64,000 nt of DNA from Streptomyces sp. NBC_00878 (GTDB lineage: Bacteria > Actinomycetota > Actinomycetes > Streptomycetales > Streptomycetaceae), in assembly GCF_026341515.1 (NCBI RefSeq), contig NZ_JAPEOK010000001.1, positions 5,890,001 to 5,954,000 on the forward strand, given 5' to 3'. Shown here piece by piece: positions 51,538-60,572 of the stretch (position 1 is the first letter of the stretch; each line of letters opens with the position of its first letter). Both the position numbers and the translations under genes were made by a program. Below the pieces are notes generated by a model that ran no database searches, was not told where the DNA came from, and saw only the letters and a program-made list of their open reading frames with translations.

Positions 51538-51699
51538 ATGACCAAGTGGGAATACGCAACCGTGCCGCTGCTCGTCCATGCCACGAAGCAGATTCTGGAC
51601 ACCTGGGGCGAGGACGGCTGGGAGCTTGTCCAGGTCGTGCCCGGGCCGAACAACCCCGAGCAGCTCGTCGCCTATCTGAAGCGCGAGAAGGCCGCATGA
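51538..51699 (+). CDS. DUF4177 domain small protein
   Basis: 53 residues from ATG 51538. MTKWEYATVPLLVHATKQIL, then DTWGEDGWELVQVVPGPN and LVAYLKREK is the DUF4177 pattern. The ATGA overlap with the next start couples it to RidA. Divergent from the ArsA pair. Function unknown. Confidence 0.9.
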   Translation: MTKWEYATVPLLVHATKQILDTWGEDGWELVQVVPGPNNPEQLVAYLKREKAA

Positions 51700-52163
51700 G
51701 CGTCGTCGAGGCGAAGCTGGCCGAGCTCGGACTGACCCTGCCGGACGTCGTACCGCCGCTGGCCGCGTACCAGCCCGCGGTGCGGTCGGGCGTGTACGTG
51801 TACACATCCGGCCAGCTCCCGATGGTGGAGGGCAAGCTTCCGGTCACCGGCAAGGTGGGCGCGGAGGTCACGCCGGAGGAGGCCAAGGAGCTGGCCCGCA
51901 CCTGTGCGCTGAACGCCCTCGCGGCGGTCAAGTCGGTCGCGGGTGACCTCGACCGCATCGCGCGCGTGGTGAAGGTCCTCGGCTTCGTCGCCTCGGCCTC
52001 CGACTTCACGGGCCAGCCCGCCGTACTGAACGGCGCGAGCGAACTCCTGGGCGCGGTTCTCGGCGACAAGGGCGTGCACGCGCGCAGCGCGGTCGGCGTG
52101 GCGGTGCTGCCGCTGGACGCGCCTGTCGAGGTCGAGATCCAGGTGGAGCTGACGGAGGCGTGA
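51696..52163 (+). CDS. RidA/YjgF/YER057c/UK114 family protein
   Basis: 155 residues. RidA proteins deaminate reactive enamine/imine intermediates. The C-terminal family signature GVHARSAVGVAVLPLDAPVEVEIQVEL contains the substrate-binding Arg (HARSAVGV). The N-terminal part AYQPAVRSGVYVYTSGQLPMVEG is typical. Coupled to the DUF4177 gene. Confidence 0.95.
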   Translation: MSVVEAKLAELGLTLPDVVPPLAAYQPAVRSGVYVYTSGQLPMVEGKLPVTGKVGAEVTPEEAKELARTCALNALAAVKSVAGDLDRIARVVKVLGFVASASDFTGQPAVLNGASELLGAVLGDKGVHARSAVGVAVLPLDAPVEVEIQVELTEA

Positions 52164-52399
52164 GCGAGCCTTCGCGGCTGGGGTGGCCCTCCTCCTCTCC
52201 GTAGCTCGGCCGGTTGGGGTGGCCCTCTTCGCAGTTCGCTCTGCCGGGGCGGGCCTCTCCGCAGTTCGGTCAGCCGGGTGGGCCCCTCCGTGGCTCAGCC
52301 GATCGGGGCGGGGCGGGCCTCTCCGTAGCTCGGCAGGCCTCCCTGGGGAGCCGATTGTTGCCTCTCGAACATCAGCTCACTCCGGGATAGCCTCCGCCC
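52164..52399. repeat. Imperfect tandem repeats upstream of the Nudix gene
   Basis: Between RidA and the Nudix gene, at least four imperfect copies of a GCCGGGGCGGGCCTCTCCGCAG-like unit (~30-36 bases) run from 52195 to 52345. No gene is visible. The Nudix promoter probably lies in the lower-GC part 52350-52395. Confidence 0.6.
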
Positions 52400-53269
52400 A
52401 TGGCGAATGGGCAGTGGTATCCCCCGGAGTGGCCCGAGAGAATCCGCGCGCTCGCGGAGGGCACGCTCTCACCGGTCGCCCCCAGGAGCGCGGCCACCGT
52501 CATGCTGCTCAAGGACACCGACTCCACCCCCGTCGTGCACATGCTGCGCAGACGCGCCTCCATGGCCTTCGCCGGAGGCGCGTACGCGTATCCCGGCGGC
52601 GGTGTGGACCCCAGGGACGACGACCGCCGGATCCGCTGGGCGGGCCCCACGCGCGCGTGGTGGGCGTCCCGGCTCGACGTCGACGAGACCTCCGCCCAGG
52701 CGATCGTCTGCGCGGCGGTGCGCGAGACGTACGAGGAGGCGGGCGTCCTGCTCGCCGGCCCCACCGAGGACACCGTGGTCGGCGACACCACGGGTGACGA
52801 GTGGGAGGTGGACCGGGAGGCGCTGGTCGCCCGTGACCTGTCCTTCGCCGAGTTCCTGGAGCGCCGGGGGCTCGTCCTGCGCTCCGATCTGCTCGGCGCC
52901 TGGACCCGTTGGATCACCCCGGAGTTCGAACCTCGCCGCTATGACACGTGGTTCTTCGTGGCCGCCCTCCCGGAGGGCCAGCGCACCCGCAACGCCTCCA
53001 CTGAGGCCGACCGCACCGTCTGGATCCGCCCCGCGGACGCGAGGGACGGTTACGACAAGGGCGACCTCCTGATGATGCCGCCCACGATCGCGACCCTGCG
53101 CCAGCTCGGCGCGTACGCCACCGCCGCCGAGGCCCTCGCCGCGGCACCGGGGCGTGACATGACGCCCGTCCTGGCCCAGGCCCGCCTGGAGGACGGCGAG
53201 CTGGTCCTCAGCTGGCCCGGCCACGACGAGTTCACCAAGCACATCCCGACCGGTGGAGCATCCGCATGA
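52400..53269 (+). CDS. Nudix hydrolase
   Basis: 289 residues, larger than a simple Nudix enzyme. MANGQWYPPEWPERIRALAEG leads to a strand SAATVMLLKDTDSTPVVHMLRR. The Nudix box is GGVDPRDDD ... AAVRETYEEAGVLL, with a ~35-residue insertion inside the usual spacing and the REtYEE core intact. The C-terminal part (WTRWITPEFEPRRYDTWFFVAALPEGQ) resembles the NUDT7/CoA-type long family. The stop overlaps the MBL gene start (ATGA). The substrate is unknown. Confidence 0.88.
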   Translation: MANGQWYPPEWPERIRALAEGTLSPVAPRSAATVMLLKDTDSTPVVHMLRRRASMAFAGGAYAYPGGGVDPRDDDRRIRWAGPTRAWWASRLDVDETSAQAIVCAAVRETYEEAGVLLAGPTEDTVVGDTTGDEWEVDREALVARDLSFAEFLERRGLVLRSDLLGAWTRWITPEFEPRRYDTWFFVAALPEGQRTRNASTEADRTVWIRPADARDGYDKGDLLMMPPTIATLRQLGAYATAAEALAAAPGRDMTPVLAQARLEDGELVLSWPGHDEFTKHIPTGGASA

Positions 53270-54105
53270 CCGACGCCGCCGCCCTTCCCGGCCAGCCGCG
53301 GGGCGGGGTGCTCTCGGGCCCCGCCACCGCGCGTGCCGTCAACGTCCTCGCGCCCAACGCGTCCGCGATGACCCTGGACGGTACGAACACCTGGATCGTG
53401 GCCGAGCCGGACTCCGAACTGGCGGTGGTGATCGACCCGGGGCCTCTGGACGACGTGCATCTGCGGAACGTCGTCGACACCGCCGAGAAGGCCGGCAAGC
53501 GGGTCGCGCTGACCCTGCTGACGCACGGGCATCCGGACCATGCGGAGGGCGCCGCGCGGTTCGCGGAGCTGACCGGCACCAAGGTGCGGGCGCTCGATCC
53601 GGCGCTGCGGCTCGGTGACGAGGGCCTGGCGGCCGGGAGCGTCATCACCACCGGTGGCCTGGAGCTGCGCGTCGTGTCCACGCCCGGCCACACCGCCGAC
53701 TCGCTCTGCTTCCATCTGCCCGCCGACCGGGCCGTCCTGACCGGCGACACGATCCTGGGCCGGGGCACCACGGTCGTCGCGCACCCCGACGGGCGCCTCG
53801 GTGACTATCTGGACTCCCTGCGGCGGCTCAGGTCCCTCACGGTCGACGACGGCGTGCACGTGGTCCTGCCGGGCCATGGGCCCGTCCTGGAGGACGCCCA
53901 GGGCGCCGTCGAGTTCTATCTCGCGCACCGGGCCCACCGCCTCGCCCAGGTCGAGACGGCGGTCGAGGACGGCTACAGGACCCCGTCCCAGGTCGTCGCC
54001 CACGTCTACGCCGACGTCGACCGCTCCCTGTGGCCGGCGGCGGAACTGTCGGTGCTGGCGCAGCTGGAGTATCTCCGGGAGCACGGGCTCATCGGAGACG
54101 CGTGA
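53266..54105 (+). CDS. MBL-fold metallohydrolase
   Basis: 279 residues. The metallo-beta-lactamase motifs are complete: LTHGHPDHAEGA (HxHxDH; His, His, Asp, His), STPGHTADSLC (third His), LTGDTILGRG (bridging Asp), LPGHGPVLEDA (fifth His). A C-terminal winged region (THR-like YRTPSQVVAHVYADV) resembles LACTB2-type proteins that process nucleotides or RNA. It is coupled to the Nudix gene. Confidence 0.94.
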   Translation: MTDAAALPGQPRGGVLSGPATARAVNVLAPNASAMTLDGTNTWIVAEPDSELAVVIDPGPLDDVHLRNVVDTAEKAGKRVALTLLTHGHPDHAEGAARFAELTGTKVRALDPALRLGDEGLAAGSVITTGGLELRVVSTPGHTADSLCFHLPADRAVLTGDTILGRGTTVVAHPDGRLGDYLDSLRRLRSLTVDDGVHVVLPGHGPVLEDAQGAVEFYLAHRAHRLAQVETAVEDGYRTPSQVVAHVYADVDRSLWPAAELSVLAQLEYLREHGLIGDA

Positions 54106-54210
54106 GGGCGAGGGTCCTGAATCCCAGGGACTGAGGTCTACGACGGGCTGAGGTCTACGACCCTGAATTGAGGTCTACGACCTGACCCCAGGGCCCGACA
54201 TCCGGAAAAC

Positions 54211-54269
54211 GTCCTCCGTAAACGTCCTCCGTAAACGCCCTCCGTAAACGCCCTCCGTAAACGCCCTCC
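54211..54269. repeat. 13-bp minisatellite
   Basis: Four consecutive copies of the 13-base unit GTCCTCCGTAAAC / GCCCTCCGTAAAC occupy 54211-54262, with a partial fifth copy to 54269. Just before it, GAGGTCTACGAC-like units occur three times (54130-54185). It lies between the convergent MBL and nucleotidyltransferase genes. Confidence 0.85.
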
Positions 54270-55091
54270 CTAGGGACGCGGTTTCTTGATGCCGTGCACG
54301 CGCGCGTACTCCTCGGCGAGCCACGGCCCGAGATCGTCGACGTACGAACGCAGGACGGCGGCATCGCCCCTCGGCTCGTATCCGAGGACGGCGGCCTCCC
54401 GCAGTTGGGCGGCCCGCTCCGGGTAGTACGCGCCGAACGCCTCGGCCATCTCCGTCAGATCGCTCGTCCAGCCGTTCCAGCGGGGCATGACGAGGGTGAA
54501 GCCGGTGCGGACGAGATGACGTGACATGAAGCGCACGAGGGGCCTCCTGGCCTCCTCCGAGTGGCCCGCCTCGGTGATCCGCTCGCGCCACCGCGTGAGG
54601 AACAGCGCGAGGTCGCCGTTCGTCTCGCGGGCGAGGAGGGCGTCGGGCCGGTAGCGCGGCAGGTCCTCGGCGAGGTCCTCGCCCAGCAGCGGGGTACACA
54701 GGCAGGCGACGAACCAGCCGAGGTCGTGCCTCTCCAGGTCGCTCAGCACCTGTGTCCGACTGACCAGCAGCGTCCCCGCCCCGTCGATCTGCGGGAACTC
54801 CTTGTCGAGCGCCTCGTCGAGCGAGCGGGCATCCGTACGGTCCGCGTCCGTGGGCTCCTCGCGCAGTGCGAGCAGCAGATCGAGGTCGGAGCGGCCCACG
54901 CGCGCGGTGCCGCGCGGAATCGACCCGTACAGGTACGCGCTGTGCAGCCGTGCCCCGAAGACGTCCGGCACCCGGTCGCGAGCCGCGGACACGACGGGCC
55001 GGAACGCCTGCGGGATCAGCCCAAGTGATCCCTCGCGTTCGATGTATCCCCGGGCGTCGAGCCCCTTGTTCGGCATGGGAACACTCTGCAT
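54270..55091 (-). CDS. Nucleotidyltransferase domain protein
   Basis: 273 residues. The Pol-beta-like nucleotidyltransferase signature is YLYGSIPRGTARVGRSDLDLLLALREEP (GS-x-G-x-x-D-x-D). The remainder is helical and resembles the C-terminal halves of aminoglycoside nucleotidyltransferase-like proteins, without certainty of the substrate. ATG 55091 gives MQSVPMPNKG; ATG 55076 is an equally plausible start, and neither has a strong ribosome site. A minisatellite lies just downstream. Confidence 0.85.
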   Translation of the reverse strand: MQSVPMPNKGLDARGYIEREGSLGLIPQAFRPVVSAARDRVPDVFGARLHSAYLYGSIPRGTARVGRSDLDLLLALREEPTDADRTDARSLDEALDKEFPQIDGAGTLLVSRTQVLSDLERHDLGWFVACLCTPLLGEDLAEDLPRYRPDALLARETNGDLALFLTRWRERITEAGHSEEARRPLVRFMSRHLVRTGFTLVMPRWNGWTSDLTEMAEAFGAYYPERAAQLREAAVLGYEPRGDAAVLRSYVDDLGPWLAEEYARVHGIKKPRP

Positions 55092-55163
55092 GGGGCGGGC
55101 CGCGGGTTCATGTCATTTCCCGTTCCGGTCACTTCCAGCGGAACTCGCGCAGCCGACGACGAC

Positions 55164-55197
55164 AAGAAGGGCCCCACCGCGCGACAGGGCCCTTCTT
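55164..55197. terminator. 11-bp stem terminator hairpin
   Basis: AAGAAGGGCCC (55164-55174) pairs with GGGCCCTTCTT (55187-55197), loop 12 bases, followed by AAAGAAGAC. It lies between the crp 3' end and the 5' end of the nucleotidyltransferase gene, both on the minus strand. It ends crp transcription. Confidence 0.7.
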
Positions 55198-55257
55198 AAA
55201 GAAGACGTGACGTAACGGCGCCGCCGATTTCCTGCGACTTGATCCGCCGGACAGGCC

Positions 55258-55932
55258 CTAGCGCGAGCGCTTCGCGAGGCGCTCCACGTCCAGCAGGATC
55301 ACCGCGCGGGCCTCCAGACGGAGCCAGCCGCGGCCCGCGAAGTCGGCGAGCGCCTTGTTGACCGTCTCGCGGGAGGCGCCGACGAGCTGGGCCAGCTCCT
55401 CCTGGGTCAGGTCGTGCACGACGTGGATGCCCTCCTCGGACTGCACGCCGAAGCGGCGCGAGAGGTCCAGGAGCGCGCGGGCCACCCGGCCCGGCACGTC
55501 GGAGAAGACCAGGTCGGACATCTGGTCGTTGGTCTTGCGCAGCCGCCGGGCGACGGCGCGCAGCAGGGCGGCGGCCACCTCGGGCCGCACGTTCAGCCAG
55601 GGCTGGAGGTCGCCGTGGCCGAGGCCCAGCAGCTTCACCTCGGTCAGCGCGGAGGCGGTCGCCGTGCGCGGGCCCGGGTCGAACAGCGAGAGCTCGCCGA
55701 TGAGCTCGCCGGGGCCGAGGACCGCCAGCATGTTCTCGCGGCCGTCGGGGGATGTGCGGTGGAGCTTCACCTTGCCCTCGGTGACCACGTACAGGCGGTC
55801 ACCCGGGTCACCCTCATGGAAGAGCGCGTCTCCGCGTGCGAGGGTCACCTCACTCATGGAGGCGCGGAGCTCCGCGGCCTGCTCGTCATCGAGCGCCGCG
55901 AAGAGCGGGGCGCGCCGCAGAACGTCGTCCAC
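55258..55932 (-). CDS. crp: cAMP receptor protein-like regulator Crp
   Basis: 224 residues. The cyclic-nucleotide-binding domain (residues ~8-120) contains EGDPGDRLYVVTEGKVKLHRTSPDGRENMLAVLGPGELIGELSLFDPGPRTATASAL, including the GELS-L and PRTATA ligand contacts. The C-terminal helix-turn-helix is VHDLTQEELAQLVGASRETVNKALADFAGRGWLRLE. In S. coelicolor, Crp controls germination, growth and antibiotic production. A GTG-N6-GTCAC site lies 90 bases upstream. GTG start 55932. Divergent from nth, as in other Streptomyces. Confidence 0.95.
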   Translation of the reverse strand: MDDVLRRAPLFAALDDEQAAELRASMSEVTLARGDALFHEGDPGDRLYVVTEGKVKLHRTSPDGRENMLAVLGPGELIGELSLFDPGPRTATASALTEVKLLGLGHGDLQPWLNVRPEVAAALLRAVARRLRKTNDQMSDLVFSDVPGRVARALLDLSRRFGVQSEEGIHVVHDLTQEELAQLVGASRETVNKALADFAGRGWLRLEARAVILLDVERLAKRSR

Positions 55933-56021
55933 GAGTTCTCTCCTTGTCGACCTGCTTCAGGGGATCTTGCTCCCCCGTGTGCCGGGGACCGTGTTCCCCA
56001 TCTTGCCGGACGGTCCAAACA

Positions 56022-56035
56022 GTGTGATCAGTCAC
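56022..56035. promoter_or_regulatory. Candidate Crp-binding site
   Basis: GTGTGATCAGTCAC fits the GTG-N6-GNCAC motif reported for S. coelicolor Crp. It lies between divergent crp (start at 55932) and nth (start at 56184), at a distance suited to autoregulation and possibly to control of nth. Confidence 0.65.
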
Positions 56036-56183
56036 AAGTCTGCCGCACAGGTGTGTCCAGCATTGCGGCAGGGGGCCAATTGGGGGCCGATCTCCGAGGG
56101 CCGGGGCGGATGTCAGTGGGGGGCTTTAGGCTGGCCGGGTGTCCAAATAGCCGGTGAGAGCACAGGCCAAGGGGGCTGGACGG

Positions 56184-57821
56184 GTGGTTGCACGTCGCGA
56201 TTCCGCTGTGGGCGAACAGGTGCCCGGTGGAGCGAACAAAACGACAAAAGCGGCAGGGGTCGGGGCGGTGAAGAGGTCGGCGGGGGCCGCCGGGAAGGCC
56301 GCGGGCGCCGCGGCCTCGGAGATGGCCGCGTCCGCGAAGAAGGCCGCGGCCGTCAGGAGAGCCGCGTCCGCCAAGAAGTCCGCCCAGAAGGCTGCCGCCC
56401 CGAAGAGCGCACCGGCCAAGGCACCTGCCAAGAAGGCTGCCGCCCTGAAGAAGACGGCCAAGAAGACGGCCAAGAAAGGCGCACCGGCCAAGGCGCCCGC
56501 GAAGAAGGCCTCGCCGACGCGGGGACTCGCGGCGATGGGCGCGTCCGCGACGACTGACGCGTCCACGGCGAAGGACGCGTCTGCGATGAAGGACGCGTCT
56601 GCGACGAGGAGCCCGTCTGCGGCGAAGGACGTGTCCACGGCGAAGAGCGTGTCCGCGAAGGCGCCCGCCAGGAAGCCCACGCCCGCCCAGAAGCCCGCAG
56701 CGGCGAAGAAGCCCACGCCTGCCCAGGAGCCCGTACCCGCGAAGAGGGCCGCACCGGCGAGGAAAGCCGCCCACACCGAAGTGACCCCCGCCAAAGTCGC
56801 CCCCGCCAAGCCGCCCCGGAACGAGTCGCCCACGGCTCTCGTCCGGCGAGCACGCCGTATCAATCGCGAGCTCGCCGAGGTGTACCCGTACGCACACCCG
56901 GAGTTGGACTTCGAGAACCCCTTCCAGCTGGTGGTCGCCACCGTCCTGTCGGCGCAGACGACCGACCTGAGGGTGAACCAGACGACACCGGCTCTCTTCG
57001 GGAAGTACCCCACGCCCGAGGACCTGGCCGCGGCGAATCCGGAGGAGGTCGAGGAGATCCTCCGGCCGACAGGGTTCTTCCGGGCCAAGACGAAGTCGGT
57101 GATAGGGCTCTCCAAGGCCCTGCGGGACGACTTCGGAGGCGAGGTCCCCGGCCGCCTCGAAGACCTCGTCAAACTGCCCGGCGTGGGCCGCAAGACCGCC
57201 TTCGTCGTCCTGGGCAACGCATTCGGCCGCCCGGGCATCACCGTGGACACCCACTTCCAGCGGCTCGTACGACGCTGGCAATGGACCGATCAGACGGAGC
57301 CCGACAAGATCGAGGCGGCCATCGGCGCGCTCTTCCCGAAGAGCGAGTGGACGATGCTCTCGCACCACGTGATCTTCCACGGCCGCCGTATCTGCCACGC
57401 CCGCAAGCCCGCCTGCGGTGCCTGCCCGATCGCCCCGCTCTGCCCGGCGTACGGCGAGGGCGAGACGGACCCGGAGAAGGCCCAGAAGCTCCTGAAGTAC
57501 GAGAAGGGCGGCTTCCCGGGCCAGCGCCTCAACCCTCCGCAGGCATACCTCGACGCGGGCGGTATGCCCGCACCCCCGCTGGGAGCGCCCGATCCCGGCG
57601 CATCCGCCTCGGGTGTCTCCGCGCCTGGTGCCTCCACGCCTGGCGCCTCTGCTCCCGCCACCTCCGCCCTAGGCGCCTCTGCACCTGGCGCCCCCGCCCT
57701 GGGCGCCTCCGCGACTGGTGCACCCGCCCCCGCTACACCTGCGCCCTCCGCGCCCACCCCACCCGCGCCCACCACCCTCACCACCCCCGCGCCAGTTTCA
57801 CCCCGGCCGGAGGCGGGATGA
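56184..57821 (+). CDS. nth: Endonuclease III (Nth) with long basic N-terminal and Ala/Pro C-terminal tails
   Basis: 545 residues; ordinary endonuclease III is about 210-260. I chose GTG 56184 (AAGGGGG 8 bases upstream) over GTG 56154. Residues 1-212 are Lys/Ala/Pro-rich, with [17 protein letters not shown] and [25 protein letters not shown] repeats like histone H1 or HupS tails. The core (213-430) has helix-hairpin-helix [20 protein letters not shown] with the catalytic Lys, the Asp in [10 protein letters not shown], and a 4Fe-4S site C404-x6-C411-x2-C414-x5-C420. A C-terminal ~115 residues are Ala/Pro/Ser repeats. It repairs oxidised pyrimidines; the tails presumably bind DNA. Confidence 0.93.
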   Translation: MVARRDSAVGEQVPGGANKTTKAAGVGAVKRSAGAAGKAAGAAASEMAASAKKAAAVRRAASAKKSAQKAAAPKSAPAKAPAKKAAALKKTAKKTAKKGAPAKAPAKKASPTRGLAAMGASATTDASTAKDASAMKDASATRSPSAAKDVSTAKSVSAKAPARKPTPAQKPAAAKKPTPAQEPVPAKRAAPARKAAHTEVTPAKVAPAKPPRNESPTALVRRARRINRELAEVYPYAHPELDFENPFQLVVATVLSAQTTDLRVNQTTPALFGKYPTPEDLAAANPEEVEEILRPTGFFRAKTKSVIGLSKALRDDFGGEVPGRLEDLVKLPGVGRKTAFVVLGNAFGRPGITVDTHFQRLVRRWQWTDQTEPDKIEAAIGALFPKSEWTMLSHHVIFHGRRICHARKPACGACPIAPLCPAYGEGETDPEKAQKLLKYEKGGFPGQRLNPPQAYLDAGGMPAPPLGAPDPGASASGVSAPGASTPGASAPATSALGASAPGAPALGASATGAPAPATPAPSAPTPPAPTTLTTPAPVSPRPEAG

Positions 57822-57873
57822 CGGAACGATCTGTGGACCCGCGGGCGTTGAGAGCAGCAGAACGGGGGTGGCG

Positions 57874-58578
57874 ATGACGCGCGCGAGTCACACGCACGGC
57901 ATGCAGGACGGCGATCTGGTCCTGACCAAGGACGGCCTGCCCGGCTGGCTGGACCCGGTGGTGCGTGCCGCGGAGACGGTGGAGCCGCTCCAACTGAGCC
58001 GTTTCCTGCCGCCGGAGGACGGCGGCGGACGCCAGTCGGCCGTGCTGATCCTGTTCGGCGAGGGGGAGCGCGGCCCCGAGTTGCTGCTCATGGAGCGGGC
58101 GAGTTCGCTCAGATCACATGCCGGGCAGCCGGCTTTCCCCGGTGGTGCCCTCGACCCCGAGGACGGCGACCCGAAGGCCGACGGGCCGTTGCGGGCCGCT
58201 CTCCGCGAGGCCGAGGAGGAGACCGGGCTCGACCCCCGAGGCGTCCAGCTCTTCGGCGTGCTCCCGAAGCTCTACATCCCGGTGAGCAGCTTCGTGGTCA
58301 CCCCGGTGCTGGGCTGGTGGCGCGAGCCGACCCCGGTCGGAGTCGTGGACCCGGCCGAGACGGCCCGCGTCTTCACGGTCCCCGTGGCGGATCTCACGGA
58401 CCCCGGCAACCGCGCGACGGCCGTGCATCCACGCGGCCACGCAGGTCCGGCATTCCTGGTCGAATCCGCCCTCGTCTGGGGCTTCACGGCCGGAATCATC
58501 GACCGCCTCCTGCACTACGCGGGCTGGGAGCGGCCGTGGGACCGCGACAAGCAGGTCCCGCTCGACTGGCGCGCATGA
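57874..58578 (+). CDS. CoA pyrophosphatase-type Nudix hydrolase
   Basis: 234 residues from ATG 57874 (GTG 57868 also possible). The UPF0035 element LLMERASSLRSHAGQPAFPGGALDP leads directly into the Nudix box GGALDPEDGDPKADGPLRAALREAEEETGLD, with REAEEE intact. The combination marks NudL/CoA pyrophosphatases; the box has a three-residue insertion. Neighbours are nth and a MarP-like protease, a common Streptomyces order. Confidence 0.92.
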   Translation: MTRASHTHGMQDGDLVLTKDGLPGWLDPVVRAAETVEPLQLSRFLPPEDGGGRQSAVLILFGEGERGPELLLMERASSLRSHAGQPAFPGGALDPEDGDPKADGPLRAALREAEEETGLDPRGVQLFGVLPKLYIPVSSFVVTPVLGWWREPTPVGVVDPAETARVFTVPVADLTDPGNRATAVHPRGHAGPAFLVESALVWGFTAGIIDRLLHYAGWERPWDRDKQVPLDWRA

Positions 58579-58697
58579 CAGGGTGGCATCTGCGCTGTGT
58601 CTTCCCGGGAGCTCCGACATGAGCGGCTGCGCCACGGACCCCCGGACCCCCGGCCGAGGCACGGCCACCGCAAAGTGATGAGGCGAGGCTTGAAGCA

Positions 58698-59897
58698 GTG
58701 AACGTGCTGGACATCCTGTTGCTGGTCGCCGCCGTGTGGTTCGCGATCGTGGGCTATCGCCAGGGGTTCGTCGTCGGCATCCTGTCGGTGATCGGTTTCC
58801 TGGGCGGCGGCCTGGTCGCGGTCTACCTCCTGCCCGTCATCTGGGGCGCGGTGACGGATGACGCGGAGGTCGGTACGACCGCCGCCGTCGTCGCCGTGGT
58901 CGTCGTGATCGTCTGCGCCTCGGTCGGCCAGGCCCTCACCACCCACCTCGGCAACAAACTGCGCCGGTACATCACGTGGTCCCCGGCCCGCGCCCTGGAT
59001 GCCACGGGCGGCGCCCTCGTCAACGTCCTGGCGATGCTCCTCGTCGCCTGGCTCATCGGCTCGGCCCTCGCCGGTACGACGCTGCCGACGCTCGGCAAGG
59101 AGGTCCGCAACTCCAAGGTGATGCTCGGTGTGGACCGGGCGCTGCCCAACCAGGCCGACACCTGGTTCGCGGACTTCTCCTCGGTCCTCGCGCAGAACGG
59201 CTTCCCGCAGGTCTTCAGCCCCTTCTCGAACGAGCCGATCACCGAGGTGGAGCCCCCCGACCCGGCCCTCGCGAGCAGCCCGGTCGCCGCCCGCGCCCAG
59301 CGTTCCATCGTCAAGGTCACCGGCACCGCGCAGAGTTGCGGCAAGGTCCTCGAAGGCACCGGCTTCGTCTTCGGCCCGCGCCGCGTGATGACCAACGCCC
59401 ATGTGGTGGGCGGCGTCGACGAGCCGTACGTCCAGATAGGCGGCGAGGGCAAGCGGTACGCCGCGAAGGTCGTGCTCTACGACTATGAGCGCGACATCGC
59501 CGTACTCGACGTACCCGATCTGAGCGCGCCCGCCCTGCGGTTCGCCGCCAAGGACGCGTCGAGGGGGGACGACGCGATAGTCGCGGGCTTCCCGGAGAAC
59601 GGGTCGTACACGGTCAACGCGGCGCGGGTGCGCGGCCCCATCACGGCCAACGGCCCGGACATCTACCACCGGGGCACCGTGCAGCGGAAGGTCTACTCGG
59701 TCTACGCGACCGTGCGCCAGGGCAACTCCGGCGGCCCGCTCCTCACCGCGACCGGCGAGGTGTACGGCGTGGTGTTCGCGAAGTCCCTCGACGACGCCGA
59801 CACGGGGTACGCGCTGACCGTGGCCGAGGTCCAGGAGGACATCACCAAGGGCCGCACCGCCAACCAGCAGGTGGACAGCGACAGCTGCGCGCTGTAG
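58698..59897 (+). CDS. MarP-like membrane serine protease (CvpA plus trypsin-like domain)
   Basis: 399 residues. Four TM helices in the first ~130 residues form a CvpA-like domain (NVLDILLLVAAVWFAIVGYRQGFVVGILSVIGFLGGGLVAVYLL ... VNVLAMLLVAWLIGSAL). The periplasm-like protease domain has the complete triad H235 (MTNAHVVGG), D266 (YERDIAVLDV) and S344 (RQGNSGGPLL). Two Cys (SCGKVLEG and the C-terminal DSCAL) may form a disulfide. The mycobacterial relative MarP protects against acid stress. GTG start 58698. Confidence 0.94.
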   Translation: MNVLDILLLVAAVWFAIVGYRQGFVVGILSVIGFLGGGLVAVYLLPVIWGAVTDDAEVGTTAAVVAVVVVIVCASVGQALTTHLGNKLRRYITWSPARALDATGGALVNVLAMLLVAWLIGSALAGTTLPTLGKEVRNSKVMLGVDRALPNQADTWFADFSSVLAQNGFPQVFSPFSNEPITEVEPPDPALASSPVAARAQRSIVKVTGTAQSCGKVLEGTGFVFGPRRVMTNAHVVGGVDEPYVQIGGEGKRYAAKVVLYDYERDIAVLDVPDLSAPALRFAAKDASRGDDAIVAGFPENGSYTVNAARVRGPITANGPDIYHRGTVQRKVYSVYATVRQGNSGGPLLTATGEVYGVVFAKSLDDADTGYALTVAEVQEDITKGRTANQQVDSDSCAL

Positions 59898-60572
59898 TCC
59901 ACGGGCACCGAGGGCTCGACGGACGACCGTCACCCGGGCGAAGTCACCTGACGCCACCCGAGCGAAGGCACCGACCGTCACCCGGGCGAAGTCACCTGAC
60001 GCCACCCGAGCGAAGGCACCGACCGTCACCCGGGCGAAGTCACCCGACGCCACCCGAGCGAAGGCACCGACCATCACCCGGGCGAAGCCATCGACGCCAC
60101 CCGGGCGAAAGCACTGACGTCACCCGAGTGAAGTCCCGAGGTTCCCGTCGCGCGGTGTCCCGAAGTTCTCGCCGCGCCGTGCTCCGAGGTCCCCGCCGCG
60201 CGGTTTCAGCCGCGCGGGTGGCGCAGACGCGCCGAGACCCAGCGGGCACGGCGCCTGAGGATGTGTGGGATGCCCAGCCGAGGATCCGTGCCCTGCAGCT
60301 GCGGGGCTCCCCTCTGGTGGGAGCTCAGGCCACTGGCCGAGCGGCGGTTTCGTGCTGCGTCACTGTAGTCGTGCGTCCAGCCCATACCCCGACGTCTGCC
60401 CCCGCCCCAAGGTCGATAACCGCCCCCACGCCCCCCAATCGGCCTATGCGCCGGGCAATTGGCCGTTCGCGGAACAGGCGTTCCCGAGACGCCTGGGACG
60501 CATGGTGCGCAAGCTCCGCCGACCGGCCCCCGACCTGCGCCGGGACACCTTCAGCGGTCAGGCATGGCGGCC
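59898..60572. repeat. Gene-free spacer with 48-bp tandem repeat array
   Basis: Three near-identical copies of a 48-base unit begin at 59924, 59972 and 60020, and a degenerate fourth at 60068. Each unit is itself two related 24-base halves (CACCCGGGCGAAGTCAC and CACCCGAGCGAAGGCAC types). Spread-out Pro/Arg-like codons make antisense frames appear as 16-residue repeats, but no ribosome site or family supports a gene. From 60130 to 60572 I see only GC-rich unstructured sequence. Confidence 0.75.

Noticed and set aside
58515..60077. Long minus-strand frame encoding 16-residue repeats
   Set aside because: It is antisense to the MarP-like protease and a tandem repeat; no ribosome site or domain supports it.
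59924..60115. Possible CRISPR array from regularly spaced repeats
   Set aside because: Units are contiguous 48-base tandem copies without unique spacers, and no cas gene is nearby.
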